From Intrasporangium chromatireducens Q5-1 (GTDB lineage Bacteria > Actinomycetota > Actinomycetes > Actinomycetales > Dermatophilaceae): a stretch of 64,000 bases of DNA. Positions 46,351 through 55,795 of the stretch are shown here, piece by piece. The notes under the pieces are model-generated. The model saw only the letters and a list, made by a program, of their open reading frames with translations, was not told the origin of the DNA and searched no databases. The position numbers and the translations under genes were made by a program. The DNA lies in NCBI RefSeq assembly GCF_000576575.1, contig NZ_AWQS01000002.1, positions 1 through 64,000 of the forward strand, written 5' to 3'. The number at the start of each line of letters is the position of its first letter. Within the stretch, counting starts at the first letter, position 1.

Positions 46351-47439
46351 TCAGCTCCTCTCGGTGAGCGGCGCGCCGCCCTCGGTCGTGTCGTCGGCGA
46401 CGATCTCGGAGTCCTCGATGTGGGGGACCGCGAGCGCGAGGTCCTCGCCGACCGCGAGCGGGTGCAGGCAGGCGGTGCGGTGGGTGGGCGGGTCGTCGAA
46501 GACCGGTTCCAGCGGCGGATCCGTCACCACACAGTCATGCTGCGCCTTCGGGCACCGGGTATGGAAGCGGCAGCCGGTCGGTGGGTTCGTCGGGGACGGC
46601 AGGTCGCCGACGAGGACGATCCGCTCCCGGCTGTCCGCGACGTCCGGGTCGGGTAGTGGCAGCGCCGACAGCAGCGCCCGGCTGTAGGGGTGCCGGGTCG
46701 TCCCGAAGAGGTCGTCAGCGGTCGACACCTCGGCGATCTTGCCGAGGTACATGACGGCGATCCGGTCACTCACGTGCCGCACCACGGACAGGTCGTGTGA
46801 GATGAAGACGTAGGTCAGCCCGAAGTCGTCCTGCAGGTCGATGAGCAGGTTGATGATCTGGGCCTGGATGGAGACGTCGAGGGCCGACACGGGCTCGTCA
46901 CAGATGACGAGCTTGGGGCGGAGCGCGAGCGCCCGGGCGACGCCGATGCGCTGGCGCTGGCCACCCGAGAACTCCGCCGGGAAGCGGTTGTAGTGCTCAG
47001 GGTTGAGCCCGACCGTCTCCATCAGGTCCTGGACCTTGGTCTTGATCTCCTTGCGCGAGCCGATGCCGTGGATCGTGAAGGGGTCACCGATGATCGACCC
47101 GACGCGTCGGCGCGGGTTCAGCGACCCGTACGGGTCCTGGAAGATCATCTGGATGTCCCGCCGGACCGGGCGCAGGTCCCCGCGGGAGAGGTTGCTGATG
47201 TCCTTCCCCTGAAACCACACCTTGCCCGAGGTCAGGGGATAGAGGCGGGCGATGCAGCGGGCCAGCGTCGACTTGCCACAGCCGGTCTCACCGACGAGGC
47301 CGACCGTCTCGCCGGGCATGACCTCCAGACTGACGCCGTCGACCGCGTGGACGACGGCGTGCTCTCGGTCGAACAGGCTCGAGGAGCGGACTGGAAACGT
47401 CTTGACGACGTCCTCGACGCGCAGGAGCGGGTCGCTCAT
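46351..47439 (-). CDS. peptide-type ABC transporter ATP-binding protein (DppF-like)
   Basis: A 362-residue ATPase. Walker [10 protein letters not shown], signature [15 protein letters not shown], Walker [13 protein letters not shown] and the C-terminal oligopeptide-transporter region [17 protein letters not shown]. The cysteines there belong to the extra C-terminal module of Dpp/Opp ATPases. The start ATG overlaps the DppD-like stop (ATGA), rejecting the ATG at 47448. Confidence 0.92.
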   Translation of the reverse strand: MSDPLLRVEDVVKTFPVRSSSLFDREHAVVHAVDGVSLEVMPGETVGLVGETGCGKSTLARCIARLYPLTSGKVWFQGKDISNLSRGDLRPVRRDIQMIFQDPYGSLNPRRRVGSIIGDPFTIHGIGSRKEIKTKVQDLMETVGLNPEHYNRFPAEFSGGQRQRIGVARALALRPKLVICDEPVSALDVSIQAQIINLLIDLQDDFGLTYVFISHDLSVVRHVSDRIAVMYLGKIAEVSTADDLFGTTRHPYSRALLSALPLPDPDVADSRERIVLVGDLPSPTNPPTGCRFHTRCPKAQHDCVVTDPPLEPVFDDPPTHRTACLHPLAVGEDLALAVPHIEDSEIVADDTTEGGAPLTERS

Positions 47440-48485
47440 GCGGACCACTCCTCCGGCTCGGCGGCCTGGGCCTGGGCATCGGTCTCGTCCGCGTGCTCAC
47501 GGTCGAGGTGGCGCATCTCCCGGTTGCTCGAGAGCCAGCACGAGGACAGGTGGGTCGGGTCGTCGTAGACCTCCGCCAGAGGGGGGGTCTCCTTCCAACA
47601 GAGGTCGAACGCGTAGCGACAGCGCGGCGCGAACGGACACCCGGCGGGCAACGAGATGAGAGATGGCGGTGCACCCGCGATCGGGGTCAGCCGCGCACCG
47701 ATGTCGCCCTGGGCCGGCAGGGAGGCGAGCAGGCCCTCGGTGTAGGGGTGGTGGTGGTCGTAGAAGATGGTGCGCCGGGCGCCCTTCTCCATGACCGCCC
47801 CGGCGTACATGACGACCACCTCGTCGGACATCTCGGCGACGACGCCGAGGTCGTGGGTGATCAGGATGATGGCGGTGCCGTACTGCTCCTGCAGGTTGCG
47901 CATCACCTCGAGCACCTGCGCCTGCACCGTGACGTCGAGCGCCGTCGTGGGCTCGTCGGCGATGAGCAGGTCGGGGTCGAGGGCCATCGCCATGGCGATC
48001 ATGACGCGTTGGCGCATGCCGCCGGAGAACTGGTGTGGGTAGTCGTCGATCCGGCTCTCGGCCCGTGGGATGCCCACGAGCGAGAGCAGGTGGGCCGCGC
48101 GCTGCCGCGCGGCCGCCGTGGAGATCCGGTGGTCGTGCGCCCTGATCATCTCGACGATCTGCCACCCGACCTTGTAGTACGGGTGCAGGCTCGAGAGCGG
48201 ATCCTGGAAGATCATCCCGATCCGGTTGCCCCGGATCTTCTGGAGCACCTTCGTCGAGGCCCCGATGAGCTCGGTGTCGTCGAACCGGGCGGAGCCAGAG
48301 ATCCGGGCGCCCCGGGTCAGGCCGGTGATCGTCTGCGTCGCGACGCTCTTGCCGGAGCCGGACTCTCCGACGATGGCGAGCGTGGTGCCACGCTCGACAT
48401 CGAAGGAGAGTCCGCGCACGGCCTCGACGACTCCGTCCGGGGTGTTGAAGGCGACCCGCAGGTCTCGCACCTCAAGTAGAGCCAT
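47436..48485 (-). CDS. peptide-type ABC transporter ATP-binding protein (DppD-like)
   Basis: A 349-residue ATPase. Walker [10 protein letters not shown], signature [15 protein letters not shown], Walker [13 protein letters not shown] and the H-loop [13 protein letters not shown]. The C-terminal [14 protein letters not shown] motif is again typical of peptide importers. It pairs with the DppF-like subunit for asymmetric ATP hydrolysis. It begins 21 bp after the binding-protein gene. Confidence 0.92.
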   Translation of the reverse strand: MALLEVRDLRVAFNTPDGVVEAVRGLSFDVERGTTLAIVGESGSGKSVATQTITGLTRGARISGSARFDDTELIGASTKVLQKIRGNRIGMIFQDPLSSLHPYYKVGWQIVEMIRAHDHRISTAAARQRAAHLLSLVGIPRAESRIDDYPHQFSGGMRQRVMIAMAMALDPDLLIADEPTTALDVTVQAQVLEVMRNLQEQYGTAIILITHDLGVVAEMSDEVVVMYAGAVMEKGARRTIFYDHHHPYTEGLLASLPAQGDIGARLTPIAGAPPSLISLPAGCPFAPRCRYAFDLCWKETPPLAEVYDDPTHLSSCWLSSNREMRHLDREHADETDAQAQAAEPEEWSA

Positions 48486-48506
48486 CGTTTGTGCCTGTCC
48501 TTCCGG

Positions 48507-50324
48507 TCAGCCGCCCTGCTTGTCCGCGGACAGCCAGACGTTCGTCGGGTCGAAGTTCTGCATGGCCGGGACATAGACCGCGCCGTGCACCTGGGCCGCG
48601 TGGTAGTTGGCCTGCTTCGGGTTGGTGATCGGGAAGAACGGAGCGTCGGCCATGACCTGCTTGTCGGCCGCTGCCCACAGGGTGCGGGCCTCGTCCTCGG
48701 TCTTGGCGTTGGCGCCCTTCTTGATCGCGTCGTTCGTCGTCGGGTTGTCGTAGAGCCCGAAGTTGCTGCCGACCGGCGGGAACGATGCCTTGCCCGAGAA
48801 CAGCGGGTTGAAGAACGACAGCGCCGCGTTGCCGTACCAGTCAGCGCCCCAGCCGGCGACCGCGAGGTCCCAGACGCCGCGCTTGGCGACGGACGGCACC
48901 TGAAGGTACTTCGTGTAGAAGTCGGCGTTCGGTGAGGGCACGCCCTCGACCTTGAAGCCGGCCTTGGACAGGTCCTGCTGCGCGGTCTGGAACGTCTTGC
49001 TGCTGCCCTCGGACGAGTTGCGGTAGAGCATCTTGACCGTCAGCCCGTTCGGGAAACCGGCGTCGGCGAGCATCTGCTTCGCCTTCGCGGCGTCGTACGG
49101 GTAGAGGTCGAAGTTCTGCTCACCACCGACGATGTTCGACGGCAGGACGTGGCTGAGCGGGTCGTTCAGCTTCGGGCCGCCCAGCACCTGGATGATGTTG
49201 TTGCGGTTGAGCGCGTAGGACAGGGCCTGACGCACCTTGACGTTGCCCATCGCGCCGTTGTTGTTCGGCGACGCCGTGTTGAACACGATGTACGGGTTGC
49301 TCGACGCCGAGGGACCGATGTTGAGGTTGGGGTCCTTCTTGGCGATGAGGGCGGGCAGCTGCGACGGCGGCGGGAAGTTGTCGAACTCCATGTCCGCACT
49401 CGCGCTACCGGTCTGCAGCTGCTGCTGCGTCGAGTCCTGCGTGACCGTCTCGTTGATGACGATCTTGTCGACGTAGGCCTTGTGGACGGGGTCGCTGGCC
49501 GCGTCCCAGGCCGGGTTGCGCGAGAAGGTGATGTTCTTCGTCGGGCTGTAGCTGTCGATCTTGTACGGTCCGTCCGAGATGGTGTGCTGGCCGAGCTCTG
49601 GGCTGGCCGGGAGGTACTGGTCGTACTCCTTCGGCGCAGCGGAGAAGGCCGGCAGCGTCAGCATGTCGGTGAAGTACGCCGCTGGGTGAGTCAGCGTGAA
49701 CTCGAGCGTGAGGTCGTCCTTGGCCACCACGCCGGGCAGGTCCGTCTTGTTGATGTAGTCGGCCACGCCCTTGGCCGACTTGTCCGAGATCTTGGCGAAG
49801 CCGTCACAGAACTGGGTCATGCCCTTGATGAGGTCCTCGTAGTCCGGGAGGCCACCGAAGGGCTGGACCGGGTTGCAGGTCCGCTTGACGCCGCGGACGA
49901 AGTCCGCCGCTGTGACCTGGCGAGCCGGCTGGGTGTCCCACTTGACGCCGTTGCGGATCTTGATCGTGTAGGTCAGGCCGTCGGCGCTGATCCCGTTGCC
50001 CTGCGTCGGCAGCGACTCCGCGATGTCGGGCACCGACTTGGTCGTCTGACCCTCGACTGCCGGGTAGGTGAACAGCTGCCGGCTCCAGATCCTCGCGGCG
50101 AGGTAGCCGATGCTGTAGTACGTGATGTTCGGGTCCATGTAGTCGACGTCGCCCGAACCCAGCATGTTCAGCGTGCCGCCCTTGACGGCCTGGGCGGAGC
50201 CCCCGCCGCCGCCGGTCGACCCGCCGCTCGGAGTGCTGGGCGACCCGCCGCACGCCGCCAGGCCGACCAGGCTCAGCGTCGAGGCAGCAGCGACGAGCGC
50301 GACCCGTCTTGTCCTGCTTGTCAT
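48507..50324 (-). CDS. solute-binding lipoprotein of the ABC importer (family 5)
   Basis: A 605-residue lipid-anchored binding protein. The signal MTSRTRRVALVAAASTLSLVGLAAC is cut before Cys25, then a Gly/Ser-rich linker leads to an SBP_bac_5 domain (LTYTIKIRNGVKWDTQPARQVTAADFVRGVKRTC...). Extra cysteines in the mature region could form a disulphide. The first gene of the operon, it starts after AAGGAG. It delivers oligopeptides or similar solutes to the membrane channel. Divergent from the two-component regulator, with shared upstream sequence. Confidence 0.92.
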   Translation of the reverse strand: MTSRTRRVALVAAASTLSLVGLAACGGSPSTPSGGSTGGGGGSAQAVKGGTLNMLGSGDVDYMDPNITYYSIGYLAARIWSRQLFTYPAVEGQTTKSVPDIAESLPTQGNGISADGLTYTIKIRNGVKWDTQPARQVTAADFVRGVKRTCNPVQPFGGLPDYEDLIKGMTQFCDGFAKISDKSAKGVADYINKTDLPGVVAKDDLTLEFTLTHPAAYFTDMLTLPAFSAAPKEYDQYLPASPELGQHTISDGPYKIDSYSPTKNITFSRNPAWDAASDPVHKAYVDKIVINETVTQDSTQQQLQTGSASADMEFDNFPPPSQLPALIAKKDPNLNIGPSASSNPYIVFNTASPNNNGAMGNVKVRQALSYALNRNNIIQVLGGPKLNDPLSHVLPSNIVGGEQNFDLYPYDAAKAKQMLADAGFPNGLTVKMLYRNSSEGSSKTFQTAQQDLSKAGFKVEGVPSPNADFYTKYLQVPSVAKRGVWDLAVAGWGADWYGNAALSFFNPLFSGKASFPPVGSNFGLYDNPTTNDAIKKGANAKTEDEARTLWAAADKQVMADAPFFPITNPKQANYHAAQVHGAVYVPAMQNFDPTNVWLSADKQGG

Positions 50325-50439
50325 GTCACTCTCCTTCGAGACCATGTCTCGTGGGACTCCGGACCGGGATCGGCCGGCCTCGGTCTTGCGGCTGTCACGC
50401 TAGGCACCCGGATGCGCCTCGGGCCGGGACTGGCGGGAG

Positions 50440-50472
50440 GTGTCACGGGAGTGTCATGTGAGCGTCATGTAC
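50440..50472 (+). promoter_or_regulatory. three 11-bp direct repeats, candidate OmpR-type operator
   Basis: GTGTCACGGGA, GTGTCATGTGA and GCGTCATGTAC lie head-to-tail without gaps (consensus GYGTCAYG). The 11-bp period suits tandem binding by an OmpR/PhoB-family regulator, and such a regulator is encoded 76 bp downstream. The site lies in the 224-bp divergent gap shared with the ABC importer operon. Confidence 0.6.
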
Positions 50473-50548
50473 CACGCGTGTGTGTGACATTTTCATGACG
50501 GCGGTGAGTCCAGCCGGCCCCCAGCGCGCGTCCAGCAAAGAGAGCAGA

Positions 50549-51241
50549 ATGTGGGGTGTGACGCGCCAGCTGCTTCTCGTCGAGGACGACTCCAGGGTGC
50601 GTCGCGTGCTGCGCATGGCCCTCGAGGACGAGGGGTTCCACGTCACCGAGGCTGCGGACGGCTCCCAGTGCCTGTCGGCGATGCGGGAGCACTCCCCGGA
50701 CGTCGTGCTCCTCGACGTCATGCTGCCGGACCGCGATGGCTTCTCGGTGTGCCGTGAGATCCGCAAGGACAGTGACGTCCCCGTCATCATGGTCACGGCC
50801 CGCACCGACAGCCACGACGTCGTCGCGGGCCTCGAGGCCGGGGCGGACGACTACGTCACGAAGCCGCTCGTCTCCAAGGAGCTGGCGGCACGGATCCGGG
50901 CCCTGCTGCGCCGGGCCGAGCCTTCGCTGGAGCAGCATCGCAAGCGGCTCGGCTTCGGCGACCTCAGCATCGGCCTCGACGACGGTGTGGTGCTGCGCGG
51001 CGACGAGGAGCTGGCCCTGACCCGCACCGAGTTCCGGCTCCTCGCCGAGCTGGCCATGGCGGACGGCGGGATCTGCAGCCGGGAGCACCTGCTCGACCGG
51101 GTCTGGGGCTACGGCTACTTCGGCGACAGCCGCATCGTCGACGTCCACATCCGGCGCCTGCGGGTCAAGGTCGAACGCGACCCTGCCAACCCGCGCCACG
51201 TCGTCACGGCCAGGGGACTCGGCTACCGGCTGGTGGGGTAG
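50549..51241 (+). CDS. OmpR/PhoB-family response regulator
   Basis: A 230-residue regulator. The receiver domain has acidic LVEDDSRVRR, the phospho-acceptor Asp56 in VVLLDVMLPD, Thr in IMVTART and Lys in DYVTKPL. The C-terminal winged helix ends IVDVHIRRLRVKVERDPANPRHVVTARGLGYRLVG. The start is taken as ATG 50549 (MWGVTRQLL); GTG 50558 is an alternative, and the longer frame from 50480 lacks family similarity. The histidine kinase follows immediately. Confidence 0.92.
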   Translation: MWGVTRQLLLVEDDSRVRRVLRMALEDEGFHVTEAADGSQCLSAMREHSPDVVLLDVMLPDRDGFSVCREIRKDSDVPVIMVTARTDSHDVVAGLEAGADDYVTKPLVSKELAARIRALLRRAEPSLEQHRKRLGFGDLSIGLDDGVVLRGDEELALTRTEFRLLAELAMADGGICSREHLLDRVWGYGYFGDSRIVDVHIRRLRVKVERDPANPRHVVTARGLGYRLVG

Positions 51242-52627
51242 GTGCGCCGGCGCGAGGCTCGACTTCGGACGCCGAGTGGCCGCCGCCTCGGCCTGCGCGA
51301 TCGGGTCTCCATCGCGTTCGGCCTGCTCGCCCTCGCCCTGTCGGCGCTGCTGTCCCTCATCGCCTGGGGCGTCGTGTCGCAGTACCTGGTGGGGGAGCGC
51401 CAGTCGGCGGCACTGGCCCAGGCGGACCTGCACCGCTCGCTGCTGGCGACGGGCATCGTGCAGCGCAAGGAGTCGGTCGCCCTCCTGCTGAACGGCCTGC
51501 CGACGAACGGGGCGACCGGCGCGACGGCGGTCGTGGGCGGTCGCTGGTATGCGACGTCGCCCCGGGTGCAGCCGGCGACCCTGCCGAACGAGCTGATCGC
51601 CGAGGCGATCGCGGGGGAGACTGCGACGCAGCGGATCCGGCTCGAGGGCGGGCTCTACCTCGCCGTCGGCATCCCGCTGGCCCAGAGCGACGACGCCTTC
51701 TTCGAGGTCTTCCCCATGGACGAGACCGAGGAGACGCTGCGCACCCTGTCGTGGGTCCTGAGCGGGACCGCGGCCGCCACGACCGTCCTCGGCGCCGCGT
51801 TCGGTCGGGTGGCGAGCGGCATCTCGCTCCGGCCGCTCAATGAGCTGAACGCGGCGGCCGCGGCGGTGGCCGGCGGTCAGCTCGACGCGCGGCTGCCCAC
51901 GGGGGACGACCCCGACCTCACGCCCCTTGCCCTCTCCTTCAACCGGACCGTCGGCGAGCTGCAGCACCGCGTCATGGCCGATGCACGGTTCGCCGTCGAC
52001 GTCGGTCACGAGCTGCGCACGCCGCTCACGACGATGCTCAACTCGATGCAGGTCATCAAGAACCGCGAGGACCGGCTCCCGCCGGAGCTGCGGGAGCCGC
52101 TCGAGCTGCTCGAGAGCGACCTGGAACGCTTCCGCGCGCTCGTCGTGGACCTGCTCGAGATCTCGCGCCACGACGCCGGGGAGCAGCTGGTCCTCGCGCC
52201 GGCGGCGATCGGCCGGCTCGTGCGCCTCGCCGCGGACACCGCCGCCGGCCGCCCGGTCACGACGATCGACGAGAGCGCCCGGCACGTGACGCTCTCGGTC
52301 GACAAGCGGCGGCTCGAGCGGGCCATCGTCAACCTCGTCAACAACGCGGAGACCCATGGGGGAGGCTGCACCGGCGTCACGGTGCGGATGGAGGACCACC
52401 ACGTCGCCATCGAGGTCGACGACAAGGGGCCGGGCGTGCCGGCCGAACGACGCGCCCTCGTGTTCGACCGCTTCGCCCGAGGGAGCGGCACGACGAGCGG
52501 CGGCGTCGGTCTCGGGCTCGCCATCGCCCGCCGGCACATCGCCGCGCACGGCGGCACGGTCCGCGCCGAGGAGTGCCCGGGAGGAGGTGCCCGCTTTGTC
52601 ATCAGCCTGCCCCTCGCGCGGCCCTGA
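51242..52627 (+). CDS. two-component sensor histidine kinase
   Basis: A 461-residue kinase. A cytoplasmic basic N-terminus is followed by a membrane helix (FGLLALALSALLSLIAWGVV), an extracytoplasmic sensor of about 110 residues, a second helix (LSGTAAATTVLGAAF), HAMP, then the H-box FAVDVGHELRTPLTTM with His256. N-box (IVNLVNNAETHGGG), D-box and G-box (GVGLGLAIARRH) are intact. It resembles MtrB- or CseC-type actinobacterial kinases. The GTG start abuts the regulator's TAG stop. The signal sensed is unknown. Confidence 0.92.
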   Translation: MRRREARLRTPSGRRLGLRDRVSIAFGLLALALSALLSLIAWGVVSQYLVGERQSAALAQADLHRSLLATGIVQRKESVALLLNGLPTNGATGATAVVGGRWYATSPRVQPATLPNELIAEAIAGETATQRIRLEGGLYLAVGIPLAQSDDAFFEVFPMDETEETLRTLSWVLSGTAAATTVLGAAFGRVASGISLRPLNELNAAAAAVAGGQLDARLPTGDDPDLTPLALSFNRTVGELQHRVMADARFAVDVGHELRTPLTTMLNSMQVIKNREDRLPPELREPLELLESDLERFRALVVDLLEISRHDAGEQLVLAPAAIGRLVRLAADTAAGRPVTTIDESARHVTLSVDKRRLERAIVNLVNNAETHGGGCTGVTVRMEDHHVAIEVDDKGPGVPAERRALVFDRFARGSGTTSGGVGLGLAIARRHIAAHGGTVRAEECPGGGARFVISLPLARP

Positions 52628-53210
52628 GGACCGGCGCCCCTCGCGCGCGACGCGTCGGCTGCTGCCGTATGCCGTGTGCCTCCTCCTGCTCGCCGGCTGC
52701 GGGATCGGCCCGCAGACCGATCCCGTCGTCGTCAGCATCCCGCCGCAGACCGCCATCTCGGTGCCGACGACCGTCGTGTCCGGGGTGCCGCTCAGCGTGC
52801 AGGTGTATCTCCTCGAGGGCTCGCACCTGTTCCGCGTGACCCGCACGGTGCCACCGGGGCCGGGGATGCAGCCGACCCTGTCGGCCATCTCCGCCCCGAT
52901 CTCGCCGGACGAGCGGTCACAGGGACTGCGCACTGCCCTGCCGCCGTCGGTGCGCCCACTGCGGGGGTCGATCACCGGCGGTGACATCGCGAGGATCGAG
53001 GTCCCGCCGGGGTTCGACCGGCTCCCGGTGCAGGAGCAGATCAACGCGCTCGGGCAGCTGGTCTTCACCGTCACGGCCGACACCCTCGCCACCGGCGTGC
53101 AGCTCGTCGAGGACGACAAGCCGGTCGCGGTGCCGGATGCGAGTGGGCAGCTGCAGGACCGCCCGGTGACGCGGGAGGACTACGCGGTGCTCGCGCCGCG
53201 CGCCAGCTAG
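52596..53210 (+). CDS. GerMN-domain lipoprotein
   Basis: A lipoprotein of about 204 residues whose hydrophobic signal (LLPYAVCLLLLAGC) ends at Cys35 from the proposed TTG start; GTG 52587 is an alternative. GGAGGAGG lies well placed within the end of the kinase gene, which it overlaps by 32 bp. The mature part (VPLSVQVYLLEGSHLFRVTRTVPP ... EQINALGQLVFTVTA) fits a GerMN domain like that in LpqB, a lipoprotein that modulates MtrAB. It may adjust signalling by the upstream kinase. Confidence 0.75.
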   Translation: MSSACPSRGPEDRRPSRATRRLLPYAVCLLLLAGCGIGPQTDPVVVSIPPQTAISVPTTVVSGVPLSVQVYLLEGSHLFRVTRTVPPGPGMQPTLSAISAPISPDERSQGLRTALPPSVRPLRGSITGGDIARIEVPPGFDRLPVQEQINALGQLVFTVTADTLATGVQLVEDDKPVAVPDASGQLQDRPVTREDYAVLAPRAS

Positions 53211-53236
53211 CAGGGCTCGCGAGGGCGCTTCGGGGG

Positions 53237-54238
53237 TCAGGGGAGCCGGGCGATGAGGGCGAGCTCGTCGCGCCGGTCCAGGCCGGCCCCCCGGCGGGGG
53301 CGGTCGAGGCCGAGTTGCCTCTCCCAGGCGGCGGCGTCCTGGACCACGACGTCGAGCGTGCGGTGGGTGAGGCCGTCGCGGGCCGCCGCCTCCCCGCTGC
53401 GGTCCATGAAGGCGGACCACTCGGGGTCCGCGATCCAGAGGGGGAGGGAGCGCGGGCCCATGAACTCCTCGACGCCCGCGGAGCGGAGCACCTCGTCGGA
53501 CGCGGGCACCGTCCGGCCGGTGAAGCCGGCGCGGCTTCCCGAGGCCTCGAGCACGTCGCCGAGGGAAGCGGCCGGTCCCACCGCGTTGCGGACTCCACAG
53601 ACGCCCTCGAGCCCCGCGGCGACGAGCCACTGCGCGAGGTCCTCGACGTGCACCCACTGGACCGGACGGTCCCGCCGCTCAGGGGCGAGGACGGGGGAGC
53701 CGTCCTGGCCGGCGAGGGCGAACCGCCCCGGCCAGTAGCCGAACCGGTCGCTCCGGTCACCGCGACCGACGATGAGGCCGGCCCGCGCGACGAGCACGTC
53801 GTCGCCGCGCTCCGAGCGCACCGCGTCCTCGCAGGCCACCTTGCCCTCGCCATACTCCTCGGGGGCCGCGAAGTCGCCCGTCACGGCTGGCAGCGTGGCG
53901 GCCGACTCGTCGGCGCCCGGCTCGTCGTGCCGGGCGTAGACCGACGCCGAGCTGACGAACACCCACCGCCGCGCGGAGGCGCCGAGGGCACGGACGGCTC
54001 CACGCGCGTGCACCGGCTGGCGAGCGAGGTCCACGACAAGGTCCCATTCGACGGGAGGGAGCACAGCGGCATACACCTGATCGTCGTCACGGTCCCCACG
54101 CAGCAGGCGTGCGCCGTCGGGGACCGAGCCACTCGCTCCGCGGGCGAGACAGGTGACCTCGTGACCCGCGTCGTGGGCGACGCGGGCGACCGCACCGCCG
54201 AGCCAGGAGGTGCCGCCGAGGACGAGGACACGAGTCAT
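53237..54238 (-). CDS. NAD-dependent epimerase/dehydratase family protein
   Basis: A 333-residue extended-SDR-like protein. Dinucleotide motif MTRVLVLGGTSWLGGAVARVA, VFVSSASVYA with the catalytic Ser, and EEYGEGKVACEDAV with the Tyr-x-x-x-Lys pair. Such proteins act on nucleotide sugars or reduce small carbonyls; the group here resembles uncharacterised 'reductases' near other actinobacterial loci. It is convergent with the GerMN lipoprotein gene and divergent from pafA. A partial 13-mer copy (AGCGGCATAC) is at 54065-54074. Confidence 0.8.
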   Translation of the reverse strand: MTRVLVLGGTSWLGGAVARVAHDAGHEVTCLARGASGSVPDGARLLRGDRDDDQVYAAVLPPVEWDLVVDLARQPVHARGAVRALGASARRWVFVSSASVYARHDEPGADESAATLPAVTGDFAAPEEYGEGKVACEDAVRSERGDDVLVARAGLIVGRGDRSDRFGYWPGRFALAGQDGSPVLAPERRDRPVQWVHVEDLAQWLVAAGLEGVCGVRNAVGPAASLGDVLEASGSRAGFTGRTVPASDEVLRSAGVEEFMGPRSLPLWIADPEWSAFMDRSGEAAARDGLTHRTLDVVVQDAAAWERQLGLDRPRRGAGLDRRDELALIARLP

Positions 54239-54306
54239 GCGGCCCAGCAGACCACGACGAGCCGCGCCGGGGAAGGATGTTCGCGGCGGGCGCATCGTCA
54301 GCAACC

Positions 54307-54312
54307 TAGAGT
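54307..54312 (+). promoter_or_regulatory. -10 element of pafA, leaderless type
   Basis: TAGAGT, 6 nt before the ATG at 54319. Confidence 0.5.
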
Positions 54313-54318
54313 GGATTC

Positions 54319-55713
54319 ATGGACCGGCGGATCTTCGGGATCGAGAACGAGTACGGCGTCACGTGCACGACGCGCGGTCAGCGCCGGCTCACGCCCGACG
54401 AGGTGGCCCGCTACCTCTTCCGCAAGGTGGTCGCCTGGGGGCGGTCGAGCAACGTCTTCCTCGGCAACGGCGCCCGGCTCTACCTCGACGTCGGCTCGCA
54501 TCCCGAGTACGCCACCGCGGAGTGCGACTCGGTGCGTGAGCTGGTCATTCAGGACAAGGCGGGGGAGCGGATCCTGGAGGGGCTCGTCGAGGACGCCCAG
54601 CTGCGCCTGCAGGACGACGGCGTGGAGGGCGAGATCTTCGTCTTCAAGAACAACACCGACTCGGCCGGCAACTCGTACGGCTGCCACGAGAACTACCTCT
54701 ACAGCCGGTCCGGCGACTTCCAGCGGGTGTCGGACATGTTCATCCCGTTCCTCATCAGTCGCCAGATCACGTCGGGCGCGGGCAAGGTCGTCGCGACCCC
54801 GCACGGTGCCACCTTCGCCGTGAGCCAGCGCGCCGACCACATCTGGGAGGGCGTGTCCTCCGCCACGACGCGGTCCCGGCCGATCATCAATACCCGGGAC
54901 GAGCCGCACGCCGACGCGGAGAAGTATCGGCGGCTGCACGTCATCGTCGGTGACTCGAACATGTCCGAGACGACGAGCCTGCTCAAGATGGGCTCGGCCG
55001 ATCTGGTCCTGCGGATGATCGAGGCGGGGATCGTGATGCGGGACCTCACCCTCGAGAACCCGATCCGCGCCATCCGCACCATGAGCCATGACATCACCGG
55101 CCGAGCGACCGTGCGGCTCGCGAACGGCCGGGAGATGTCCGCGCTCGACATGCAGCGCGAGTACCACGACAAGGCAGCCGACTTCGTCGACCGCGAGGGC
55201 ATCGTCTCCGACGACGTCAAGCACGTCCTCGACCTGTGGGGCCGGGCGCTCGACGCCATCGGTGCCGGCGACCTCGACGCGGTCGGCACCGAGATCGACT
55301 GGGTCATCAAGCACCAGCTCATCGAGCGCTACCGCGCCAAGCACGGGCTCGAGCTGTCCGACCCGCGGATCCTGCAGATCGACCTCGCCTACCACGACAT
55401 CAACCGCCGGCGCGGCCTGTTCAACCTGCTCCAGCGGCACGGTCGGACGGCGCGGGTGGCGAGCGACGTCGAGATCTTCGAGGCGAAGGTGCGCCCGCCC
55501 CAGACGACGCGTGCCAAGCTCCGGGGCGACTTCATCCGCGCCGCGCAGGCGCACAGCCGCGACTTCACGGTCGACTGGGTCCACCTCAAGCTCAACGACC
55601 AGGCGCAGCGCACGGTCCTCTGCAAGGACCCGTTCCGGGCGGTCGACGAGCGGGTCGAGCGCCTGATGGAGTCGATCGAGCGCTCGTCGCCGCCCCGGCA
55701 CCGGCCGCTCTGA
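54319..55713 (+). CDS. pafA: Pup-protein ligase PafA
   Basis: A 464-residue ligase that links deamidated Pup (Glu) to substrate lysines using ATP. Nucleotide-binding [15 protein letters not shown], catalytic Asp57 in [30 protein letters not shown], and [29 protein letters not shown]. It lacks the Dop-specific loop, distinguishing it from dop at 39300. It is normally next to prcA; here about 11.5 kb of other genes separate them. Confidence 0.98.
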   Translation: MDRRIFGIENEYGVTCTTRGQRRLTPDEVARYLFRKVVAWGRSSNVFLGNGARLYLDVGSHPEYATAECDSVRELVIQDKAGERILEGLVEDAQLRLQDDGVEGEIFVFKNNTDSAGNSYGCHENYLYSRSGDFQRVSDMFIPFLISRQITSGAGKVVATPHGATFAVSQRADHIWEGVSSATTRSRPIINTRDEPHADAEKYRRLHVIVGDSNMSETTSLLKMGSADLVLRMIEAGIVMRDLTLENPIRAIRTMSHDITGRATVRLANGREMSALDMQREYHDKAADFVDREGIVSDDVKHVLDLWGRALDAIGAGDLDAVGTEIDWVIKHQLIERYRAKHGLELSDPRILQIDLAYHDINRRRGLFNLLQRHGRTARVASDVEIFEAKVRPPQTTRAKLRGDFIRAAQAHSRDFTVDWVHLKLNDQAQRTVLCKDPFRAVDERVERLMESIERSSPPRHRPL

Positions 55714-55795
55714 GGGCGCCACCTCGCGTCGAGCCATTCATGGGTTCGGGGGTTACAGTGGCGACGCTCTGCCCCCTATCCTCCTGAGGTCCTCC

